Made by a program: the position numbers and the translations under genes. Below, piece after piece: positions 25,072-34,047 of a stretch of 51,278 nt of DNA (position 1 is its first letter; every line of letters begins with the position of its first letter). The stretch covers positions 1 to 51,278 of the forward strand of contig NZ_SBHM01000004.1 of assembly GCF_004028095.1 (NCBI RefSeq), in the 5' to 3' direction. This DNA is from Paenarthrobacter ureafaciens (lineage in GTDB: Bacteria; Actinomycetota; Actinomycetes; Actinomycetales; Micrococcaceae). Under the pieces are notes generated by a model. It did not search any database, was not told the origin of the DNA, and saw only the letters and a program-made list of their open reading frames with translations.

Positions 25072-26754
25072 ATGCGTTTCTCGCGCACTTCCAAAGCTCT
25101 AGGCATTGCGGCGATCGTCGCTCTCGCCGTAACCGGTTGCGGCGGCGGTTCCGGCAGCAACACGGACAGCTCTGCCGCGAGTGATCCCAACAAGGTCATC
25201 ACCGCATACAGCAACGAACCGCAGAACCCGCTGCTCCCCGCGAACACCAATGAGGTGTACGGTGGCCGCGTCGTCGAGCTCCTCTTTGAGGGCCTGCGCG
25301 CGTACGACCCGAGCGGCAAGCCGGTCAACGCACTGGCAGAATCCATTGAAACCACGGATTCCCAGAACTGGACCATCAAGGTCAAGTCCGGCGCCAAATT
25401 CACCAACGGGGAAGCCATCACGGCCAAGACCTTCGTTGACTCCTGGAACTTTGCTGCGCTGAGCACCAACCTCCAGAACAACGGCTTCTTCTTCGAATCC
25501 ATCGAGGGCTACGCCGATGTCAGCGCGGTCAACGAGACCACCGGCGCTGACGGCAAGAAGACCTCCACCCCGGCTCCGACCGCACAGACCATGTCCGGCC
25601 TCGCCGCCAAGGATGACCAGACCATCACGGTCAAGCTCTCCCAGCCGGAAGCTGACTGGTCCCTCCGCTTGGGTTACTCCGCCTTCTACCCGCTTCCCTC
25701 CGAAGCACTGAAGGACCCGAAGAAGTTCGGCGAGAACCCGGTCGGCAACGGCCCGTACAAGTTCGAGAAGGAAGGTGCCTGGGTACACGACCAGTCCATC
25801 TCCCTGGTCAAGAACACTGATTACAGCGGGCCTCGTGCTGCCAAGAACGGCGGCGTGACCTTCAAGTTCTACACGGATCCGGGCCCGGCATACACGGACC
25901 TGCAGGCTGACAACCTCGACGTCACCGACGTCCTGCCGTCCAACGCCCTGAAGACCTACACCACGGACTTCCAGGACCGTAACTCCACCAAGCCGGTGGC
26001 CAACAACTCCACGTTGAACATCCCGGGTTACAACAAGAACTTCCAGGGTGAAGCCGGCAAACTGCGTCGCCAGGCGCTGTCCCACGCGATCAACCGCGAT
26101 GAGATCACCAAGGTGATCTTCAACGGCACCCGCACCCCGGCAACCGAGTTCACTGCTCCGGTGCTTGACGGATACTCGGACTCCATCAAGGGCAACGATG
26201 TCCTGAAGTTCGATGCCCAGAAGGCAAAGGATCTCTGGGCCCAGGCCGAGAAGATCCAGCCGTATGATTCCTCCAAGCCGCTGCAGATCGCTTCCAACAC
26301 CGATGGTGGCAACAAGGAATGGATCGACGCCGTAGCCAATGGCTTCAAGAACAACCTCGGCATCGAAGCTGAGATCCAGCCATTCGCCAAGTTCGCTGAA
26401 GTCCTCGACCTGCGCAAGTCCCAGTCCCTGCCGGGCCTGACCCGCGCCGGCTGGCAGGGCGACTACCCGTCGCTCTACAACTTCCTCGGCCCGGTCTGGG
26501 CAACCAACGCTTCCTCCAACTACGAGAAGTACTCGAACCCCGAGTTCGACAAGCTCCTCAAGGAGGGCCTGGGTGCCAAGACTCCTGAAGAAGCAAACGC
26601 CAAGTTCAACCAGGCACAGGAGATCCTGTTCCAGGACCTCCCCGGCCTGCCGCTGTGGTACCTGAACCGTCCGATCGTGTGGAGCAACAACGTCGTATCA
26701 GCTGAGACTGGCTGGAACGGCGGCATCCTCTACTACAACATCGAGGCCAAGTAA
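25072..26754 (+). CDS. Peptide-type ABC importer, substrate-binding lipoprotein (SBP_bac_5)
   Basis: The 560-residue extracytoplasmic binding protein has a lipoprotein signal that ends ALAVTGC (Cys ~23), followed by a Gly/Ser linker. It has the DppA/OppA family layout: ITAYSNEPQNPLLPANTNEVYGGRVVELLFEGL at the start of lobe I, IKVKSGAKFTNGEAITAKTFVDSW (the family signature region, ~100-125), NPVGNGPYKFE (~225), RQALSHAINRDEITKVIFNG (~345), and LTRAGWQGDYPSLYNFLGPVW near the C-terminus. The substrate is probably oligo- or dipeptide. The ATG at 25072 has AGGAGG 6 nt upstream; an in-frame GTG at 25009 would precede the signal peptide and is not used. First gene of a four-gene operon, separated from the first permease by a hairpin. 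Confidence 0.9.
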   Translation: MRFSRTSKALGIAAIVALAVTGCGGGSGSNTDSSAASDPNKVITAYSNEPQNPLLPANTNEVYGGRVVELLFEGLRAYDPSGKPVNALAESIETTDSQNWTIKVKSGAKFTNGEAITAKTFVDSWNFAALSTNLQNNGFFFESIEGYADVSAVNETTGADGKKTSTPAPTAQTMSGLAAKDDQTITVKLSQPEADWSLRLGYSAFYPLPSEALKDPKKFGENPVGNGPYKFEKEGAWVHDQSISLVKNTDYSGPRAAKNGGVTFKFYTDPGPAYTDLQADNLDVTDVLPSNALKTYTTDFQDRNSTKPVANNSTLNIPGYNKNFQGEAGKLRRQALSHAINRDEITKVIFNGTRTPATEFTAPVLDGYSDSIKGNDVLKFDAQKAKDLWAQAEKIQPYDSSKPLQIASNTDGGNKEWIDAVANGFKNNLGIEAEIQPFAKFAEVLDLRKSQSLPGLTRAGWQGDYPSLYNFLGPVWATNASSNYEKYSNPEFDKLLKEGLGAKTPEEANAKFNQAQEILFQDLPGLPLWYLNRPIVWSNNVVSAETGWNGGILYYNIEAK

Positions 26755-26782
26755 TCCTCAGGATCTGAACTTGCCGTGAGGC

Positions 26783-26814
26783 ATTGGGGCCCGGCCATGG
26801 CGCCGGGCCCCAAT
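26783..26814 (+). terminator. Intercistronic hairpin between binding-protein and permease genes
   Basis: A perfect 13-bp stem (ATTGGGGCCCGGC with its complement, 26783-26795 and 26802-26814) with a 6-nt loop lies 28 nt after the binding-protein stop. No strong T-tract follows. Such hairpins reduce read-through and protect the upstream mRNA 3' end, giving more binding protein than permease. Confidence 0.7.
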
Positions 26815-26879
26815 TGCTTGCCTCGGCAGGAAGGCAAACATGACACACCAACACCCGTCCAGAGAAAGGGGGGTGAACC

Positions 26880-27806
26880 GTGGTCCGCTACATTCTGCGT
26901 AGGCTCCTCCAGGTGATTCCCGTCTTCCTGGGAACCACGCTCCTTGTCTACTACATGGTGTTCGCGCTGCCCGGTGATCCCATCGCGGCCCTCTTCGGCG
27001 AACGCCAGCCCCCGCAGAGCGTCATCGACGCACTCCGCGCGCAGTACAACCTGGACCAGCCGTTCTGGGTCCAGTACGGAATCTTCCTGAAGAACCTCTT
27101 CACCTTCAACCTCGGCGTTGACTTCACGCAGCAGCCCATCGCGGCAGCACTGGGCCGGGCTTTCCCGGTCACTGCCATGCTGGCCATCGAAGCCCTGATC
27201 ATCCAGGCCGTCTTCGGCATCGCCTTCGGTGTCTTCGCCGGACTCCGCAAGGGCAAGCTGTTCGACTCCACCGTCCTGGTGGCATCCCTCATCGTGATCG
27301 CCGTCCCGACGTTCGTGCTCGGCTTCGTCTTCCAGTTGGTTTTTGGTGTCCAGCTGGGATGGGCAAAACCAACGGTCGGCGCCAACGCGGACTGGGGCAA
27401 CCTGATCCTGCCCGCAGTCGTGCTGGGGCTCGTCTCCTTTGCCTACGTGCTGCGCCTCACCCGGGCATCGGTCAGTGAGAACATGAACGCCGATTACGTC
27501 CGCACTGCCACCGCCAAGGGCCTCTCGCGTCCGCGCGTGGTCATGGCGCACATCCTGCGGAACTCCCTGATCCCCGTGGTGACCTACCTGGGTGCGAACC
27601 TTGGCGGCCTCATGGGCGGCGCGATCGTCACCGAAGGCATTTTCAACGTCCCCGGCGTGGGCAACAAGCTGTTCCAAGCAATCCAGCGCAGCGAAGGTCC
27701 CACCATTGTGGCCATCGTCAGCGTCCTGGTCCTTGTGTTTGTGGTGACCAACCTCCTGGTTGACCTCCTGTACGCCTGGCTCGATCCGAGGATCCGTTAT
27801 GAGTAG
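26880..27806 (+). CDS. Peptide-type ABC importer, permease 1 (DppB-like)
   Basis: The 308-residue inner-membrane subunit has the DppB-type N-terminus YILRRLLQVIPVFLGTTLLVYYMVFALPGDP (shown in family as RRLLxxIPxLLG... PGDP). Six transmembrane helices are predicted, with the EAA loop NADYVRTATAKGLSRPRVVMAH (~205-225) contacting the ATPase and GGAIVTEGIFNVPGVGNKL after it. GTG start with GGGGGG about 6 nt upstream. The TAG stop overlaps the next gene by 8 bp. Confidence 0.9.
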   Translation: MVRYILRRLLQVIPVFLGTTLLVYYMVFALPGDPIAALFGERQPPQSVIDALRAQYNLDQPFWVQYGIFLKNLFTFNLGVDFTQQPIAAALGRAFPVTAMLAIEALIIQAVFGIAFGVFAGLRKGKLFDSTVLVASLIVIAVPTFVLGFVFQLVFGVQLGWAKPTVGANADWGNLILPAVVLGLVSFAYVLRLTRASVSENMNADYVRTATAKGLSRPRVVMAHILRNSLIPVVTYLGANLGGLMGGAIVTEGIFNVPGVGNKLFQAIQRSEGPTIVAIVSVLVLVFVVTNLLVDLLYAWLDPRIRYE

Positions 27807-28743
27807 TAATACCGAACACTTCGTAGCCCCGGTGGAGGAAACTCCGCTGCTGGCCACCGACACCGTCAAGACGGAACAGGCACCCCTCAGCCTGTGGGCC
27901 GATGCGTGGCGCAAGCTGCGCAGGCGTCCGATGTTCATCATCTCGGCGTTGCTCATCCTGCTGTTGGTGGTCGTGGCGCTCTTCCCGGGCCTGTTCACCA
28001 ACGTTGAACCGAACAACGACTGCCAGCTGGCCAACTCCGAGGGCGGCCCGACGGCGGGACACCCCTTGGGCTTCACGCTCCAGGGTTGTGACGTCTACTC
28101 ACGCGTGATCCACGGAACGCAGGCTTCCTTGTCCGTGGGCATCCTGTCCGTGCTTTGCGTCATCATCATCGGCGTTACGCTGGGCGCCCTTGCCGGCTAC
28201 TACGGTGGCTGGTTGGATGCCGTACTGGCCCGACTCGGCGACATCTTCTTCGCACTGCCGATCATCCTTGGTGCGCTGGTTATCACCCAGCTGCCGCTGT
28301 TCCGCGAGAACCGGAGTGTGTGGACGGTGGTCCTCACCATATCCCTGCTGGCCTGGCCGCAGATGGCCCGCATCACCCGCGGTGCCGTCATCGAGGTACG
28401 CAATGCGGACTTCGTGACTGCTGCCCGGTCCCTGGGTGTTTCCAAGTTCGGCGCGCTGGTCAAGCACGCACTTCCCAACGCCCTGGCGCCGGTGATCGTC
28501 CTGGCCACCCTTGAGCTCGGTGTCTTCATCGTCCTTGAAGCCACGTTGTCCTTCCTGGGTGTCGGTCTTCCCACGAGCGTCATGTCGTGGGGTAACGACA
28601 TCTCGGCAGCCAACGCCTCCATCCGCACCAACCCGGGCATCCTGTTGTACCCGGCTGCGGCCTTGTCCATCACCGTCCTGAGCTTCATCATGCTTGGCGA
28701 CGCCGTCCGTGACGCTCTTGATCCCAAGAGCCGACAGCGCTAA
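27799..28743 (+). CDS. Peptide-type ABC importer, permease 2 (DppC-like)
   Basis: The 314-residue permease has a ~40-residue cytoplasmic N-terminus, then AWRKLRRRPMFIISALLILLL and the DppC hallmarks GHPLGFTLQGCDVYSRVIHGTQASLSVG (HPLGtD..GRDvlSR region), EAA loop NADFVTAARSLGVSKFGALVKH (~205-225) and EATLSFLGVGLPTSVMSWG. Two cysteines (in NDCQLAN and LQGCDVY) lie in the first external loop and could form a disulfide, an actinobacterial variation. The start ATG at 27799 lies within the end of the upstream permease gene; an alternative ATG at 27760 is less likely because it has a longer overlap. It heterodimerises with permease 1. Confidence 0.9.
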   Translation: MSSNTEHFVAPVEETPLLATDTVKTEQAPLSLWADAWRKLRRRPMFIISALLILLLVVVALFPGLFTNVEPNNDCQLANSEGGPTAGHPLGFTLQGCDVYSRVIHGTQASLSVGILSVLCVIIIGVTLGALAGYYGGWLDAVLARLGDIFFALPIILGALVITQLPLFRENRSVWTVVLTISLLAWPQMARITRGAVIEVRNADFVTAARSLGVSKFGALVKHALPNALAPVIVLATLELGVFIVLEATLSFLGVGLPTSVMSWGNDISAANASIRTNPGILLYPAAALSITVLSFIMLGDAVRDALDPKSRQR

Positions 28744-28753
28744 GGAGGCCATC

Positions 28754-30463
28754 ATGACTTCTGCCAACATCAGCATTGATGAAGCCACGGCCCCGGCACA
28801 GCCGCTCCTTGAGATCAAGGATCTTGCCATCACGTTCAAGACCGGGTCCGGTGAGGTGAAAGCGGTCAAGAACGCCCACCTGACCATCATGCCGGGCGAG
28901 ACAGTCGCCATTGTGGGGGAGTCCGGTTCAGGCAAATCGACGACGGCGCTTGCCGCCATTGGACTGTTGCCCAATAACGGCCGCGTCTCCGGTGGGCAGA
29001 TCGTCCTGGAAGGGGAGGACATTGCCCACGCGTCGGAAAAGCGGATGATCGAACTGCGCGGCAGCCACATCGGCATGGTTCCGCAGGATCCGATGTCCAA
29101 CCTGAACCCCGTCTGGAAGATCGGGTACCAGGTCCGCGAGACGCTCAAGGCGAACGGACGTCCGGATGGTCCGGATGACGTTGCACGGGCGTTAGCCGAG
29201 GCCGGCCTGCCGGACGCTGCCCGCCGTGCAAAGCAGTACCCGCACGAGTTCTCCGGCGGTATGCGCCAGCGCGCGCTGATCGCCATCGGCTTGAGCTGCC
29301 AGCCCAAGCTCTTGATTGCCGACGAGCCCACATCCGCGCTGGACGTAACGGTCCAGCGCAAGATTCTGGACCACCTGGAAACCATGACGACGGAGCTTGG
29401 CACGTCTGTGCTGCTCATTACCCACGACCTCGGCCTGGCTGCCGAGCGCGCGGACAAAGTAGTGGTCATGTACCAGGGCAACGTGGTGGAAGCGGGTCCT
29501 TCGCTGGAACTGCTCCGGAACCCGCAGCACCCCTACACGCGCCGCCTTGTGGAGTCGGCTCCGTCCCTGGCCTCCCGCCGCATTCAGGTAGCCAAGGAGC
29601 AGGGGGTCGAGGCCGAGGATCTGCTGGCGCCGACGGATGCTGCCAAGGAAAAGTCTGCGGACGACGTCCTGCAGATCAAGGACCTCCGCAAGGTCTACAA
29701 GCTGCGCCAGGGTCTGGGTAAAACGACGGACTTCGCTGCCGTGGACGGGGTGAGCTTCAACGTCAAGCGCGGTACCACCACGGCGATTGTAGGCGAGTCC
29801 GGTTCCGGCAAGTCCACTGTGGCCAAGATGGTGCTGCAGTTGGAGAGCCCCACGGACGGGCAGATTCTCTTCGATGGTGTTGATACAGCGGGGTTGAAGG
29901 GCAAGGAGCTGTTCAAGTTCCGGCGCCGCGTGCAGCCGATCTTCCAGGACCCCTACGGTTCGCTGGATCCGATGTACAACATCTACCGGACCATCGAGGA
30001 GCCGCTGCGCGTCCACAAGATCGGCAATGCGGCAAGCCGCGAGAAGAAGGTCCGGGAGCTGCTGGACCAGGTCGCCTTGCCGCAGACCACCATGCAGCGT
30101 TACCCGAACGAGCTCTCCGGCGGCCAGCGCCAGCGTATTGCGATCGCGCGTGCCCTGGCCTTGGATCCCGAGGTCATCATCTGTGACGAGGCTGTTTCCG
30201 CACTGGACGTCCTGGTCCAGGCGCAGGTGCTCAATCTCCTCGCTGAACTTCAGGACAACCTCGGCCTGACGTACCTGTTCATCACGCACGACCTCGCGGT
30301 GGTCCGCCAGATCGCCGATCACGTCTGCGTCATGGAAAAGGGCAAGCTGGTAGAGACGGGAAGGACCGACGACGTCTTCGACAACCCGCAGCAGGCCTAC
30401 ACGCAGGCCCTGCTGGATGCGATCCCGGGCGGCTCGCTGCTGCTGCCCCCGGCGGTGGCATAA
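28754..30463 (+). CDS. Peptide-type ABC importer, fused tandem ATP-binding protein (DppD-DppF type)
   Basis: The 569-residue protein fuses both ATPases. Module 1 (~20-270): Walker A VGESGSGKSTTAL, signature FSGGMRQRALIAI, Walker [14 protein letters not shown], and the oligopeptide C-terminal extension GNVVEAGPSLELLRNPQHPYTRRLVES. Module 2 (~300-565): Walker A VGESGSGKSTVAKM, signature LSGGQRQRIAIARAL, Walker B VIICDEAVSALDV, switch His in FITHDLAVVRQIAD. Both sites look catalytic. AAGGAGG lies 6 nt before the ATG at 28754, which decides the start over an upstream in-frame ATG at 28694. Last gene of the operon, followed by a terminator. Confidence 0.92.
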   Translation: MTSANISIDEATAPAQPLLEIKDLAITFKTGSGEVKAVKNAHLTIMPGETVAIVGESGSGKSTTALAAIGLLPNNGRVSGGQIVLEGEDIAHASEKRMIELRGSHIGMVPQDPMSNLNPVWKIGYQVRETLKANGRPDGPDDVARALAEAGLPDAARRAKQYPHEFSGGMRQRALIAIGLSCQPKLLIADEPTSALDVTVQRKILDHLETMTTELGTSVLLITHDLGLAAERADKVVVMYQGNVVEAGPSLELLRNPQHPYTRRLVESAPSLASRRIQVAKEQGVEAEDLLAPTDAAKEKSADDVLQIKDLRKVYKLRQGLGKTTDFAAVDGVSFNVKRGTTTAIVGESGSGKSTVAKMVLQLESPTDGQILFDGVDTAGLKGKELFKFRRRVQPIFQDPYGSLDPMYNIYRTIEEPLRVHKIGNAASREKKVRELLDQVALPQTTMQRYPNELSGGQRQRIAIARALALDPEVIICDEAVSALDVLVQAQVLNLLAELQDNLGLTYLFITHDLAVVRQIADHVCVMEKGKLVETGRTDDVFDNPQQAYTQALLDAIPGGSLLLPPAVA

Positions 30464-30494
30464 CCGGCGTCGTACTTCCGGTCAGTAGAGCAAT

Positions 30495-30536
30495 GGCAAA
30501 GCCGGTGGTCCCCGAAAGGGAACCACCGGCTTTGCC
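30495..30536. terminator. Terminator between the peptide importer operon and the SGNH lipoprotein gene
   Basis: An 18-bp GC-rich stem with one bulged A (GGCAAAGCCGGTGGTCCC against its complement, 30495-30512 and 30518-30536) is followed by GTTT. It lies between convergent genes and can work in both directions. Confidence 0.85.
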
Positions 30537-30550
30537 GTTTAAGGGACTAA

Positions 30551-31402
30551 TTACGACGCCGGTTGCGGCGCGGTATCGCTGTCCGGCCGCGGAGCCAGCC
30601 CGAGGGCAGCAAGCTGGCCTGCCAAGACCTTGCCCAGCTTCTCGTGGCCGGACGGTTTCATGTGGACGTTGTCTTGCAGGTCCTTCGCCGCGTCGAAGCG
30701 CGTGAGCCAGTCGCCGGCGCTGACGAACGGAATGTTGTTCTTGGCAGCAACCCTGCCGAGGAGGGCATCCACTTCCGTCCGCCGTCCGCCGCCGTTGGCA
30801 GCCCCCTTGGCCAGGGTGCCGATCATGGCCATCCTCGAGCCGGGGTACCGCTTCTTCAGCACCGCCAGGAGCCGTTCGGCGTTGGAAGCGACCTGCGCGT
30901 CCGTGGCTTTCTGGGCGGCGTCATTGCCGCCGCCTTGGATGACGATCAGCGGCGGGCTCCCGTAGGGGAGCACCCAGTCACCGCGCTGGAGGGCGTCAAT
31001 GTAGTTACCGGTCTTGTCGTTGGCGGCCACGAAGCCGGTGCCACCCATCCCTGCCACGTACAGCTTGTAGCCGAGGGCAGCGATGCCGCGTTGTGGCCAC
31101 GAGTCCTTGGGCTGGGACTGGGAGTCGCCAATGAGGACAGCCGTGTGCCGGACATCGGCCAAGACGATTTCGTTCCGGTTGTTCGCAGGGTTCCTGTAGA
31201 GGGAGCCTGCGGGCAGGTTCGGAGCGGGGGACTCCGGAGCCATGCTCTGGGGTTTTTCCGCGGCGGCCGTCGCTGCCGCTGCGGGCGCGGCTGAGCGTGA
31301 AGTGGCGGCAGGGGATGGCTGGCTTGTTCCGCAGCCGGCCGCCAGAACGCCTACGGCGATCAACGGTGCGAGCATGCGGAACACGGCCGAAGCTTTTCGC
31401 AT
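30551..31402 (-). CDS. SGNH/GDSL-type hydrolase lipoprotein
   Basis: The 283-residue lipoprotein has signal FRMLAPLIAVGVLAAGC with Cys ~23, then a ~45-residue Ala/Pro/Ser linker as expected for spanning the cell wall. The SGNH blocks are visible: I, AVLIGDSQSQ with the nucleophile Ser (~107); II, VAGMGGTGF (Gly); III, IVIQGGGNDAAQ (Asn); V, DLQDNVHMKPSGH with the catalytic Asp-x-x-His. Likely an extracellular esterase acting on acetylated or acylated polymers; the substrate is unknown. The ATG at 31402 was chosen because the lipoprotein signal starts there and GGAG lies ~8 nt upstream; the frame is open another 51 codons. Confidence 0.85.
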   Translation of the reverse strand: MRKASAVFRMLAPLIAVGVLAAGCGTSQPSPAATSRSAAPAAAATAAAEKPQSMAPESPAPNLPAGSLYRNPANNRNEIVLADVRHTAVLIGDSQSQPKDSWPQRGIAALGYKLYVAGMGGTGFVAANDKTGNYIDALQRGDWVLPYGSPPLIVIQGGGNDAAQKATDAQVASNAERLLAVLKKRYPGSRMAMIGTLAKGAANGGGRRTEVDALLGRVAAKNNIPFVSAGDWLTRFDAAKDLQDNVHMKPSGHEKLGKVLAGQLAALGLAPRPDSDTAPQPAS

Positions 31403-31686
31403 CGATTTTCTCCGAAGGGCACTGGTTCCTGCAGACATCATGGGGCACGGCGCGAAGAAAATCCAGCATCTTGATTGAACATTTAGCAAACGCTGCGGCG
31501 GCGTAGGCAGGGGCACATCCGGGCCCCTGAAGTATTGCTTTTTAGGCCCTCTCATGCGTGTGCGTTTAGAATAGCCATAGGTGCCCTGTGTCCCGGGGTC
31601 TTTTCGTTGTGTATTCCGGTCAGGAAGATCAGGTTTGCGCGCGGATTACAACAGCTGACTTCACCACTGAAACGAGTCATAAACGC
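31403..31686 (+). promoter_or_regulatory. Intergenic region with the typA promoter
   Basis: These 284 bp separate the divergent SGNH lipoprotein and typA genes. TAGAAT at 31567-31572 is a strong -10 box, placing the typA start site near 31580 and giving a leader of about 105 nt with only a weak ribosome site (ACGAG). The -35 element is poor; TTGCTT at 31535-31540 is too far upstream for it. No other feature was recognised. Confidence 0.5.
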
Positions 31687-33603
31687 ATGTCTGAAACTAC
31701 CGTTAATACTGCGTCGCGGAGCGATCTGCGCAACGTCGCGATCGTTGCACACGTTGACCACGGCAAGACCACCCTGGTCGATGCCATGCTCAAGCAGACC
31801 AACTCCTTCGCCTCCCACGGCGAGGTTGAGGACCGCGTCATGGATTCCGGTGACCTGGAGCGCGAAAAGGGCATCACCATCCTCGCCAAGAACACCACGG
31901 TTGCCTACAACGGCCCGTCCTCCAATGGCGAGACCATCACCATCAACGTCATCGACACCCCCGGCCACGCCGACTTCGGTGGCGAAGTTGAGCGCGGGCT
32001 CTCGATGGTTGACGGCGTCGTGCTGCTGGTCGACTCTTCCGAAGGTCCCCTTCCGCAGACCCGCTTCGTCCTCCGCAAGGCACTGGCTGCCCACCTGCCG
32101 GTGATCCTCCTGGTCAACAAGACCGACCGCCCCGACGCCCGTATCGACGAGGTTGTGCACGAGTCCATGGACCTCCTCCTGGGCCTGGCCTCCGATCTCG
32201 CCGACGAAGTTCCGGACCTGGACCTGGACAAGGTCCTGGAGGTTCCGGTCGTTTACGCAGCAGCCAAGGTCGGCCGCGCATCCCTCGAACAGCCTGCCAA
32301 CGGCTCGGCTCCGGAGAACGAGGACCTTGAGCCCCTGTTCAAGACGATCATCGAGCACATTCCGGCCCCGACGTACAACCCGGAGGGTGTGCTGCAGGCA
32401 CACGTGACCAACCTGGACGCCTCCCCGTTCCTCGGTCGCCTCGCCCTGCTCCGCATCTACAACGGAACCCTCCGCAAGGGCCAGCAGGTTGCCTGGGCCC
32501 GCCAGAACGGCGAGCTGAAGACCGTCAAGATCACCGAGCTCCTGGCCACCAAGGCACTGGAGCGCGTACCGGCTGAATCCGCAGGACCCGGCGAGATCGT
32601 TGCCGTCGCGGGCATCGAAGACATCACCATCGGTGAGACTCTCACCGATCTGGAAAACCCGCAGCCGCTGCCCCTGATCAAGGTGGACGATCCCGCGATC
32701 TCCATGACGATCGGTATCAACACCTCGCCGCTGGCCGGCAAGGTCAAGGGTGCCAAGGTCACCGCGCGCCAGGTGAAGGACCGCCTGGACAAGGAACTGA
32801 TCGGTAACGTCTCCATCAAGGTGCTCCCCACCGAGCGTCCCGACGCCTGGGAAGTCCAGGGCCGTGGCGAGCTCGCGCTGGCCATCCTCGTTGAGCAGAT
32901 GCGTCGTGAAGGCTTCGAACTCACCGTCGGCAAGCCGCAGGTAGTCACCAAGACCATCGACGGCAAGCTGCACGAGCCGATGGAACACATGACCATCGAC
33001 GTGCCTGAAGAGTACCTGGGTGCCGTAACGCAGCTCATGGCTGCCCGCAAGGGTCGCATGACCAACATGGCCAACCACGGCACCGGCTGGTGCCGCATGG
33101 AATTCATCGTTCCCGCCCGTGGCCTTATCGGCTTCCGTACCCGGTTCCTCACGGACACCCGTGGTGCCGGTATCGCTGCCTCGATCTCCGAGGGCTACGA
33201 GCCGTGGGCCGGCCCGATCGAATACCGCACCAACGGTTCGATGATCGCCGACCGCGCCGGTGTTGTGACTCCGTTCGCCATGATCAACCTCCAAGAGCGC
33301 GGATCCTTCTTCGTGAAGCCCACCTCCGAGGTGTACGAAGGCATGATCGTCGGCGAGAACTCCCGCGCCGACGACATGGATGTGAACATCACCAAGGAAA
33401 AGAAGCTCACCAACATGCGTGCGGCTTCTTCGGATTCCTTCGAGAACCTGACCCCGCCGCGTGAGCTCACCCTGGAAGAGTCGCTCGAGTTCGCCCGCGA
33501 GGACGAGTGCGTTGAGGTCACCCCGGAGGACATCCGCATCCGCAAGGTGATCCTGGACTCGAACGAGCGCGCGAAGGCCAACCGCGCCCGCGCCCGCGCA
33601 TAG
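31687..33603 (+). CDS. typA: Translational GTPase TypA/BipA
   Basis: The 638-residue ribosome-binding GTPase is related to EF-G and LepA. G1 is VAHVDHGKTTLVDAM (~20), switch I is RVMDSGDLEREKGITILAKNT, G3 is IDTPGHADFGGEV (~85), G4 is LVNKTDRPDAR (~140). Domain II, an EF-G-like domain III, a V-like fold (GRGELALAILVEQMRREGFEL) and the BipA-specific C-terminal domain (NITKEKKLTNMRAASSD then the basic tail ERAKANRARARA) follow. It assists 50S assembly and growth under cold or stress. The ATG at 31687 aligns with the family; upstream in-frame codons to 31588 lie within the leader. Its apparent terminator lies inside the next gene. Confidence 0.94.
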   Translation: MSETTVNTASRSDLRNVAIVAHVDHGKTTLVDAMLKQTNSFASHGEVEDRVMDSGDLEREKGITILAKNTTVAYNGPSSNGETITINVIDTPGHADFGGEVERGLSMVDGVVLLVDSSEGPLPQTRFVLRKALAAHLPVILLVNKTDRPDARIDEVVHESMDLLLGLASDLADEVPDLDLDKVLEVPVVYAAAKVGRASLEQPANGSAPENEDLEPLFKTIIEHIPAPTYNPEGVLQAHVTNLDASPFLGRLALLRIYNGTLRKGQQVAWARQNGELKTVKITELLATKALERVPAESAGPGEIVAVAGIEDITIGETLTDLENPQPLPLIKVDDPAISMTIGINTSPLAGKVKGAKVTARQVKDRLDKELIGNVSIKVLPTERPDAWEVQGRGELALAILVEQMRREGFELTVGKPQVVTKTIDGKLHEPMEHMTIDVPEEYLGAVTQLMAARKGRMTNMANHGTGWCRMEFIVPARGLIGFRTRFLTDTRGAGIAASISEGYEPWAGPIEYRTNGSMIADRAGVVTPFAMINLQERGSFFVKPTSEVYEGMIVGENSRADDMDVNITKEKKLTNMRAASSDSFENLTPPRELTLEESLEFAREDECVEVTPEDIRIRKVILDSNERAKANRARARA

Positions 33604-33628
33604 TCGCCGCAGGGAACCGAATCTCTGC

Positions 33629-34042
33629 ATGAAGAGGGGAGCCGCCAGTACAGCCCGCAGCATTGCTGCAGCCGTACTGGCGGCTCTTTTCGTCTCCCTT
33701 GCGGGCACGGCCCTGCACCGGCAGACCGTATCCGTGGCCGGCGTCGAACTTCCCTGGGGCATTTGTGCCGCGCTGCTGTTGCTGGCCTCCGTGCAGCTGT
33801 GGCTGGCGGCATGGCGCCGTTCGGTTGTCCCGACGGCGGTGGCCGGCATTGTGACCTACGCTGCGGTGGGGGTGCTGTCTTCGGGCGGTCCCGCCAAGCA
33901 ATTGGTCCTGGCGGACGTCGCGGGAAACGTCTGGGTCTACGGCATCGCCGGCGTGACGTTCATCATGCTCTTGGTCGCCAGCCGTCTTCGCGCCCGGTGG
34001 AATGCCGCCGTCGACGTTGCGTCAACGGCAAGAGAAGACTGA
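33629..34042 (+). CDS. Small four-helix membrane protein of unknown function
   Basis: The 137-residue protein has four hydrophobic segments (IAAAVLAALFVSLAGTAL, WGICAALLLLASVQLWLAA, VVPTAVAGIVTYAAVGVL, VWVYGIAGVTFIMLLVASRL) and a short acidic tail. The GT..HR after helix 1 and PWG before helix 2 resemble a small actinobacterial family of unknown role often placed near typA and ferredoxin genes. The ATG at 33629 has no Shine-Dalgarno. Its first ~20 codons coincide with a strong terminator-like hairpin (33639-33690), so transcripts from typA would stop here unless translation opens the hairpin. It converges with the gene at 34048. Confidence 0.65.
   Translation: MKRGAASTARSIAAAVLAALFVSLAGTALHRQTVSVAGVELPWGICAALLLLASVQLWLAAWRRSVVPTAVAGIVTYAAVGVLSSGGPAKQLVLADVAGNVWVYGIAGVTFIMLLVASRLRARWNAAVDVASTARED
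33639..33690 (+). terminator. Intrinsic terminator after typA, inside the start of the next gene
   Basis: A perfect 13-bp stem (GAGCCGCCAGTAC with its complement, 33639-33651 and 33674-33686) encloses a nested GCAGC-ATT-GCTGC hairpin and is followed directly by TTTTCGTCT. This is a textbook Rho-independent shape 36 nt after the typA stop, and it overlaps codons 4-20 of the membrane-protein gene. Confidence 0.78.
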
Positions 34043-34047
34043 ACCTC

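Noticed and set aside
31552..33849. A 765-codon open frame on the minus strand
   Set aside because: It is fully antisense to typA and runs through the terminator at 33639-33690. No domain is visible.
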